DNA of 18,119 bases from UBA11858 sp964589145 (lineage in GTDB: Bacteria > Chloroflexota > Anaerolineae > Anaerolineales > UBA11858), in contig CAZPSL010000039.1 of NCBI GenBank assembly GCA_964589145.1, positions 1 to 18,119 of the forward strand, written 5' to 3'. Made by a program: the position numbers and the translations under genes. Shown here piece by piece: positions 14,418 through 18,119 of this stretch. The notes under the pieces are model-generated. The model was not told the origin of the DNA. It searched no databases and saw only the letters and a list, made by a program, of their open reading frames with translations. The number at the start of each line of letters is the position of its first letter. Position 1 is the stretch's first letter.

Positions 14418-16079
14418 GTGTTCCCGTTGTCGGATGATGCGCCTGCTCGCAACCGCACTCTCGCACCCTATGCCGGGCGCTGGGTCGCCTTGTTGCGCGG
14501 TGAAGTGATAGGGCAGGGGGGAACACCGGAGCAGGCCCTCATTGCCGCCAGGTTTTCGCATCCTAAAGAGACCCCGGAAATTTGTTTTGTCCCCATGGAA
14601 ACTCCCTGGAATTTGCCGCCATTGCTGATGCGCATCCGTGCAGCCCTGCCGCCTGAACAGCCGATCTACCTGGTTGGCGGCGCGGTGCGCGACTTGCTGC
14701 TGGAACAGCCTGTTCACGATTTTGATTTTATCTTGCCGGGCGAAACTCTCAGGCGCAGCCGTCTTCTCGCTGACCGCCTGGGCGCGGCTTACTACCCGCT
14801 GGATGCGGCCCGCAACACGGCCCGCGTAGTTTTGGTTAACGAGGATGGAACGCGGGACGTACTCGACTTTGCCGCTTTGCGTGCCCCCGACCTGGAAGGT
14901 GATTTGCGGGACCGCGATTTCAGTATCAATGCCATGGCGGTCAATCTGCGGGACCCCGATAAATTGCTCGACCCTCTCGGCGGCGCGGCCGACCTGCGCG
15001 CCAAACGCCTGCGGGCCTGTTCCTCCGCAGCCATGCGGAACGATCCGGTGCGGGTGCTGCGGGCGATTCGGCTGGCGGCAGCGCTGGATTTGCATATCGA
15101 AACCGGCACCCGTCAATGGATGCGGGAAGCCGTTCCCGGTTTGACGGGTATTTCTGCTGAACGGCAGCGCGATGAACTGATGAAAATCCTCAACGGGCCG
15201 CGTCCGCACGCTGCCTTGCGGGCGCTGGACCTCTTGGGGGCATTGCCTTACACTTTGCCGGAGTTGGAATCGCTCAAAGGAGTGGATCAGAGCGCTCCCC
15301 ATACCAAAGACGTTTGGGAACACACGCTCGATACCTTGCGTGCACTGGCGCGTGTACTGGATATTCTCACCCGCCACCCCGCTCCAGATGAGGGCGGCAG
15401 CCTGCTGCTTGGCGAACTTAGCCTTCATCTGGGCCGCTACCGCAGACAGGTTCGCGAGCATTTGGCGGATGAGTTTGTCCCCGACCGCCCGGCGCGGGGG
15501 CTGCTGTTTTTTGCCGCCTTGTACCATGATGTTGCCAAACCGCAAACCCGCAGCGTGGATGTGAATAGTGGACGGGTACGTTTTCTGGGGCACGATACGC
15601 AGGGAGCCGGTGTCGCTGCCAGCCGGGCCAGGCATCTGCGCCTGAGCAACGAAGAAATCACGCGGATACGGCGTATTGTTCAGCACCACATGCGTCCCAT
15701 CCTGTTGGCAAACGAGAACCGCAAACCATCCAAACGGGCGGTTTACCGTTTTTTCCGTGATAGCGGCGCAGCGGGCGTGGATATTTGTTTGCTTTCTCTG
15801 GCAGATGTTGCCGCGGCTTACGGGCCGGCGCTGCCCGCTGAACGCTGGCACCGTCAAGTTGAAGTGGTACGCCGCTTGCTGGAAGCCTGGTGGGAGCAGC
15901 CCCATTCGGCGGTTTCGCCCCCTGCCCTGATTAACGGAAAAGACCTGATTGAACTGGGAATGCGCCCCGGCCCAATGATCGGAGAGATTTTGAATGCTGT
16001 CCGCCTTGCCCAGGTGGATGGACAGGTACGCTCTCGTTCTGATGCTCTGAAGTTTGCAAGGAAATACCTGCAAGGGTGA
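14418..16079 (+). CDS. cca: CCA tRNA nucleotidyltransferase/HD-domain protein with DUF5678-like N-terminus
   Basis: Class II nucleotidyltransferase of 553 aa, probably adding or repairing the 3' CCA end of tRNA; a poly(A) polymerase role is the alternative. Residues about 18-58 (GRWVALLRGEVIGQGGTPEQAL) look like a DUF5678 module. The catalytic head follows: LVGGAVRDLLL at 85-95, metal-binding Asp101 and Asp103 in HDFDF, and GDLRDRDFSINAMAV at 161-175. The neck and body contain MRNDPVRVLRAIRLAAAL at 206-223. An HD domain follows, with WEHTL at 300-304 and YHD at 369-371. The GTG at 14418 is the only nearby start that includes the DUF5678-like part; it has no strong ribosome-binding site, and the next Met (60) would delete that module. 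The gene faces the aminotransferase tail to tail. Confidence 0.87.
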   Translation: MFPLSDDAPARNRTLAPYAGRWVALLRGEVIGQGGTPEQALIAARFSHPKETPEICFVPMETPWNLPPLLMRIRAALPPEQPIYLVGGAVRDLLLEQPVHDFDFILPGETLRRSRLLADRLGAAYYPLDAARNTARVVLVNEDGTRDVLDFAALRAPDLEGDLRDRDFSINAMAVNLRDPDKLLDPLGGAADLRAKRLRACSSAAMRNDPVRVLRAIRLAAALDLHIETGTRQWMREAVPGLTGISAERQRDELMKILNGPRPHAALRALDLLGALPYTLPELESLKGVDQSAPHTKDVWEHTLDTLRALARVLDILTRHPAPDEGGSLLLGELSLHLGRYRRQVREHLADEFVPDRPARGLLFFAALYHDVAKPQTRSVDVNSGRVRFLGHDTQGAGVAASRARHLRLSNEEITRIRRIVQHHMRPILLANENRKPSKRAVYRFFRDSGAAGVDICLLSLADVAAAYGPALPAERWHRQVEVVRRLLEAWWEQPHSAVSPPALINGKDLIELGMRPGPMIGEILNAVRLAQVDGQVRSRSDALKFARKYLQG

Positions 16080-16148
16080 GTCTTGCTGGCACGGCGGCGG
16101 TTTGTCAGGGAGTTTCTTCGTCCCTTCTTGCTGTGTCGGTTGTTCCTG

Positions 16149-16193
16149 ACTGCGGGGGTTTTGCCCGGCTGTGCCCGGCAAAACCCCCGCAGT
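16149..16193. terminator. 17-bp perfect hairpin between convergent genes
   Basis: Arms 16149-16165 and 16177-16193 are perfectly complementary over 17 bp with an 11-nt loop that contains a 3-bp inner helix. It lies between the convergent cca and aminotransferase genes, so it probably serves both as a bidirectional terminator. Neither side has a long T-tract, but each arm contains a run of T or A. Confidence 0.75.
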
Positions 16194-16241
16194 GCTATTG
16201 TGAACTGCGGTACCTGCGTTGTGTTTCGCCCGAAATTCAGG

Positions 16242-17312
16242 TTACAGCCCCAAAATATCATCAATCTGGGCGGTAAGCCATTGTAAATCTTCCATCTGAA
16301 TATCGCCCATGTGAGCAATGCGGAAGGCTTTTTCCTTGAGCGCGCCGTAGCCGTTGGAGATCATCGCGCCGCGCTTCGCCAGTTCCTTGTTCAGGTCGGC
16401 AACACTGATGCCGCGCGTGTTGCGGATGTTGGTCACTGTGTTGGAGAGGTAGCGTTCATCGGCGGCGTAGAGTTCAAAATTCCTGCGTGCCCAATCCTGC
16501 ACGTATTTTGCCATCTCGCGGTGGCGGGCGTAACGATTTTCCACGCCCTCGGCAAGGATGCGCTCCAACTGGACGTTGAGGGCGTTGATCAGGCTGATGG
16601 CCGGGGTCGCCGGGGTCTGGTTTTTGACGGCGTACTTTTCGAGGAGGAGAAAATCGAAGTAGTAGCCGCGGTTTTCCACGGTTTTGGCACGCTCAAAGGC
16701 CGCATCGCTGACTGTCACCACGCAAAGCCCCGGAGGCAGGGCAAACGCCTTCTGGGTTCCGGCCAGCACCACGTCCAGATTCCAGTCATCCACGCGCAGT
16801 TCGTCACCGGCCATGATGCTGACCGCATCAACCAGCACGAGAACGTCGGGGTACTTCTCCTTCACGAGGGCGGCGATCTCCTTGAGCGGGTTGGTCACGC
16901 CTGTGGAAGTCTCGTTGTAGGTGATGCAGACGGTATCGAAGCCGCCCCTGGCGAGGTGTTCGTCCACCATTTCGGGGGTGATCGCCTCGCCCATCTCGAC
17001 TTTGATGACCTCGGTTTCCTTGCCGTTTGCCGCGGCGATCTGCGCCCAGCGCTTGGAGAACGCCCCGCAGTCGGTCATCAGGGCCTTTTTCGCCACGCAG
17101 TTGCGGATGGCGCCCTCCATCATGCCCGTGGACGAGGAGGTGGAAAGGTACACCCGCCCGTCGGTGTAGAGCATCTTGCGGAGTTTTTCAACCACCGCAC
17201 CGTGCAGGTCGGAATACAAAGAATCGCGATGCCCGATCATCGGCATCGCCATCGCTTCCAAAATTTCGTCGTCCACATGTGTGGGGCCGGGAATGAAGAG
17301 TTTTTTGTACAT
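16242..17312 (-). CDS. Class V PLP aminotransferase (alanine-glyoxylate/serine-pyruvate aminotransferase family)
   Basis: Cytosolic aminotransferase of 356 aa in the class V (fold type I) group that includes alanine-glyoxylate, serine-glyoxylate and some phosphoserine aminotransferases. It starts with the typical KKLFIPGPTHVDDEIL. SSSTGMMEGAI at 59-69 binds the cofactor phosphate, NETSTG at 133-138 and VDAVS at 161-165 (Asp162, pyridine nitrogen) line the site, and Lys188 in AGTQKAF should form the Schiff base. The ATG at 17312 has GGAGG 7-8 nt upstream; a longer frame to 17366 would run through the operator-like repeat. The substrate cannot be fixed: glyoxylate/serine metabolism or serine biosynthesis are both possible. 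The upstream region holds a TATAAT box and a GntR-type palindrome. Confidence 0.92.
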   Translation of the reverse strand: MYKKLFIPGPTHVDDEILEAMAMPMIGHRDSLYSDLHGAVVEKLRKMLYTDGRVYLSTSSSTGMMEGAIRNCVAKKALMTDCGAFSKRWAQIAAANGKETEVIKVEMGEAITPEMVDEHLARGGFDTVCITYNETSTGVTNPLKEIAALVKEKYPDVLVLVDAVSIMAGDELRVDDWNLDVVLAGTQKAFALPPGLCVVTVSDAAFERAKTVENRGYYFDFLLLEKYAVKNQTPATPAISLINALNVQLERILAEGVENRYARHREMAKYVQDWARRNFELYAADERYLSNTVTNIRNTRGISVADLNKELAKRGAMISNGYGALKEKAFRIAHMGDIQMEDLQWLTAQIDDILGL

Positions 17313-17350
17313 CAGGTGCCTCCAGACAGTTTGGTATAGGGGTTGGCAAG

Positions 17351-17371
17351 CGAAGTTGTCTGACAACTTCG
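17351..17371. promoter_or_regulatory. GntR/FadR-type operator-like palindrome
   Basis: CGAAGTTGTC-T-GACAACTTCG is a perfect 10-bp inverted repeat with a one-base centre. Its core TTGTCTGACAA fits the TNGTNNNACNA consensus of FadR-subfamily GntR regulators. It lies about 10 bp downstream of the -10 box, a place where a repressor would block transcription of the aminotransferase. Confidence 0.6.
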
Positions 17372-17380
17372 GGCGGGGGA

Positions 17381-17386
17381 ATTATA
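17381..17386 (-). promoter_or_regulatory. Putative -10 box of the aminotransferase gene
   Basis: TATAAT reads perfectly on the minus strand, 68 nt before the start codon. The -35 position at 17-bp spacing (17404-17409) reads TACCAA, a poor match, so the promoter may need an activator or another sigma factor. Confidence 0.5.
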
Positions 17387-17454
17387 ACGCAGAAAAGGGC
17401 AGGTTGGTAGTGGAGAGGAGAAAACGGGTGCAAGCAAATGTTGTAGAAAATGGG

Positions 17455-17475
17455 GGCTTTGGTGCATAAATCAGA
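17455..17475. repeat. Terminal inverted repeat of the IS element
   Basis: The sequence begins GGCTTTGGTGCATAAATC and, from memory, matches the IS903 terminal repeat at 16 of the first 18 positions. It sits 46 nt outside the transposase stop, which is the right place for the element's right end. The partner repeat is outside the window. Confidence 0.75.
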
Positions 17476-17521
17476 GACAAGGCAAGGGGAGGTAGCCTGC
17501 GCCTGAGAGCAGGGGCAGGTT

Positions 17522-18119
17522 TCAATCCGCCCGATAACTGTCGGGCATGCCCAGATGGGTCATCACGTTAAGGGCCCGACAGCGGATCATCGCCTGCGTC
17601 GTCTGGGTCTCCAGCAGGCGCGTACTCAATCGGTCATCAAAGATCGTTTTCACACGAAACATTGCCGTTTCAGCCAGTGAACGGCGATGGTAGTTGGAAT
17701 CCCTTTTCCAGGCATGACGGCCATGCCTGCGAATAGAACGCAGATTTTCGTCTCTCGGATGCGGTGGTGCTTTGCAGTTGCCATGCTGCCAGATGCGTGC
17801 ATCCTTGCGTGGCGGGATGGCAATTTTACACTTGGGGCTGTGTTCCCGGATCACCCGATAAGCCGAGCGTTTATCGTAAGCCCCATCTCCGGAGAAGGTA
17901 TCCATCGGGTCTTCGATCTGGGAAAGCAAATCCGGCAGGGCCTGGTTGTCCGATAGGCTTGCCGTACTCAGGCAGCCCGCCTGAATTTCGCCGCTGACAA
18001 CATCCACGGCCAGGTGCAACTTGCGCCATGTGCGTCGTTTGCTCTTGCCGTGTTTGCGCATTTTCCACTCCCCCTCCCCATAAATCTTCAGTCCGGTGCT
18101 GTCCACCACAAGGTGCATC
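17522..18119 (-). CDS. IS5-family DDE transposase, C-terminal part (runs off the window)
   Basis: At least 198 aa of transposase; about 100 N-terminal residues are missing because the frame continues past the right edge, and the Met at 18118 is internal. The visible part begins just before the first catalytic Asp (VVDSTGLKIYGEGEWK), which resembles IS903 transposase closely. The second Asp is in SGDGAYDKR. NYHRRSLAETAMFRVK gives the full Y-(2)-R-(3)-E-(6)-K signature of the IS4/IS5 superfamily, with the catalytic Glu. All three catalytic residues are present and the frame is open to its stop, so the element may still be active. It cuts and joins its own DNA ends; it has no role in the neighbouring pathways. 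Confidence 0.92.
   Translation of the reverse strand, partial: MHLVVDSTGLKIYGEGEWKMRKHGKSKRRTWRKLHLAVDVVSGEIQAGCLSTASLSDNQALPDLLSQIEDPMDTFSGDGAYDKRSAYRVIREHSPKCKIAIPPRKDARIWQHGNCKAPPHPRDENLRSIRRHGRHAWKRDSNYHRRSLAETAMFRVKTIFDDRLSTRLLETQTTQAMIRCRALNVMTHLGMPDSYRAD

Larger units (their letters stand above)
17455..18119 (-). mobile_element. IS5-family (IS903-like) insertion sequence, partial at window edge
   Basis: One end of an insertion sequence bounded by the terminal inverted repeat at 17455 and containing a DDE transposase on the minus strand; the other end lies beyond the window. GAAAATGGG (17446-17454) would be the flanking 9-bp target duplication if the element follows IS903 habits; the second copy is not visible. 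The element has inserted about 140 bp upstream of the aminotransferase start. Confidence 0.85.

Noticed and set aside
14406..16181. 591-aa open frame on the minus strand opposite cca
   Set aside because: It is antisense to a gene with complete catalytic motifs, its translation is rich in Arg, Gln and Pro without recognisable domains, and it is explained by biased codon positions in GC-rich DNA.
16311..17339. 342-aa open frame on the plus strand opposite the aminotransferase
   Set aside because: The minus-strand aminotransferase has a ribosome-binding site and all PLP motifs; the opposite frame is a His/Val/Gly-rich shadow.

Overview
The window looks like a moderately GC-rich bacterial chromosome segment. 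My best guess is Chloroflexota, Anaerolineae-like. This rests on the protein style (a secreted protein with a 'VYLPLV' segment just after its signal peptide, a CCA-adding enzyme with a small N-terminal DUF5678-like module, heptamer repeats in short spacers) and not on any search, so the taxonomy is inference. No intergenic stretch exceeds about 210 bp, so almost the whole window is assigned to genes.

Region 1 (46-12911, all plus strand) is a cell-surface polysaccharide locus. In order it encodes: a secreted GH26-like glycosidase with an altered nucleophile position; a two-domain glycosyltransferase (GT2, two membrane helices, GT4-like half); a second glycosyltransferase paralogous to that GT4-like half; a Wzm-like ABC-2 permease; a Wzt-like ATPase carrying a LamG/ConA-like C-terminal domain; two further GT4 glycosyltransferases, one PglA/CapM-like; a WecA/MraY-type initiating phosphoglycosyltransferase; a small Wzz-like two-helix membrane protein; and a Wzy/WaaL-type polymerase or ligase. 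Overlaps of 4-8 bp and short gaps suggest one long operon. The likely pathway is: WecA-like enzyme primes undecaprenyl phosphate, the glycosyltransferases extend the glycan, Wzm/Wzt exports it, and the Wzz/Wzy-like pair sets its length or transfers it outside. Two tandem heptamer arrays (C-rich on the coding strand, G-quadruplex-capable on the other) sit exactly where ribosome-binding sites would be expected before the Wzz-like and Wzy-like genes.

Region 2 (about 12912-16079, plus strand) is housekeeping: thymidine kinase, hypoxanthine phosphoribosyltransferase and a CCA tRNA nucleotidyltransferase/HD protein. The spacers here are rich in strong inverted repeats. Those before tdk and hpt end at nearly the same distance from the start codon.

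Region 3 (16149-17454) holds a strong 17-bp hairpin between convergent genes, then a class V PLP aminotransferase on the minus strand. Its upstream region has a TATAAT box and a perfect 10-bp inverted repeat matching the GntR/FadR operator consensus. Region 4 (17455 to the right edge) is one end of an IS5-family (IS903-like) insertion sequence, with a recognisable terminal inverted repeat and the C-terminal two thirds of a DDE transposase. No tRNA, rRNA or CRISPR was seen.
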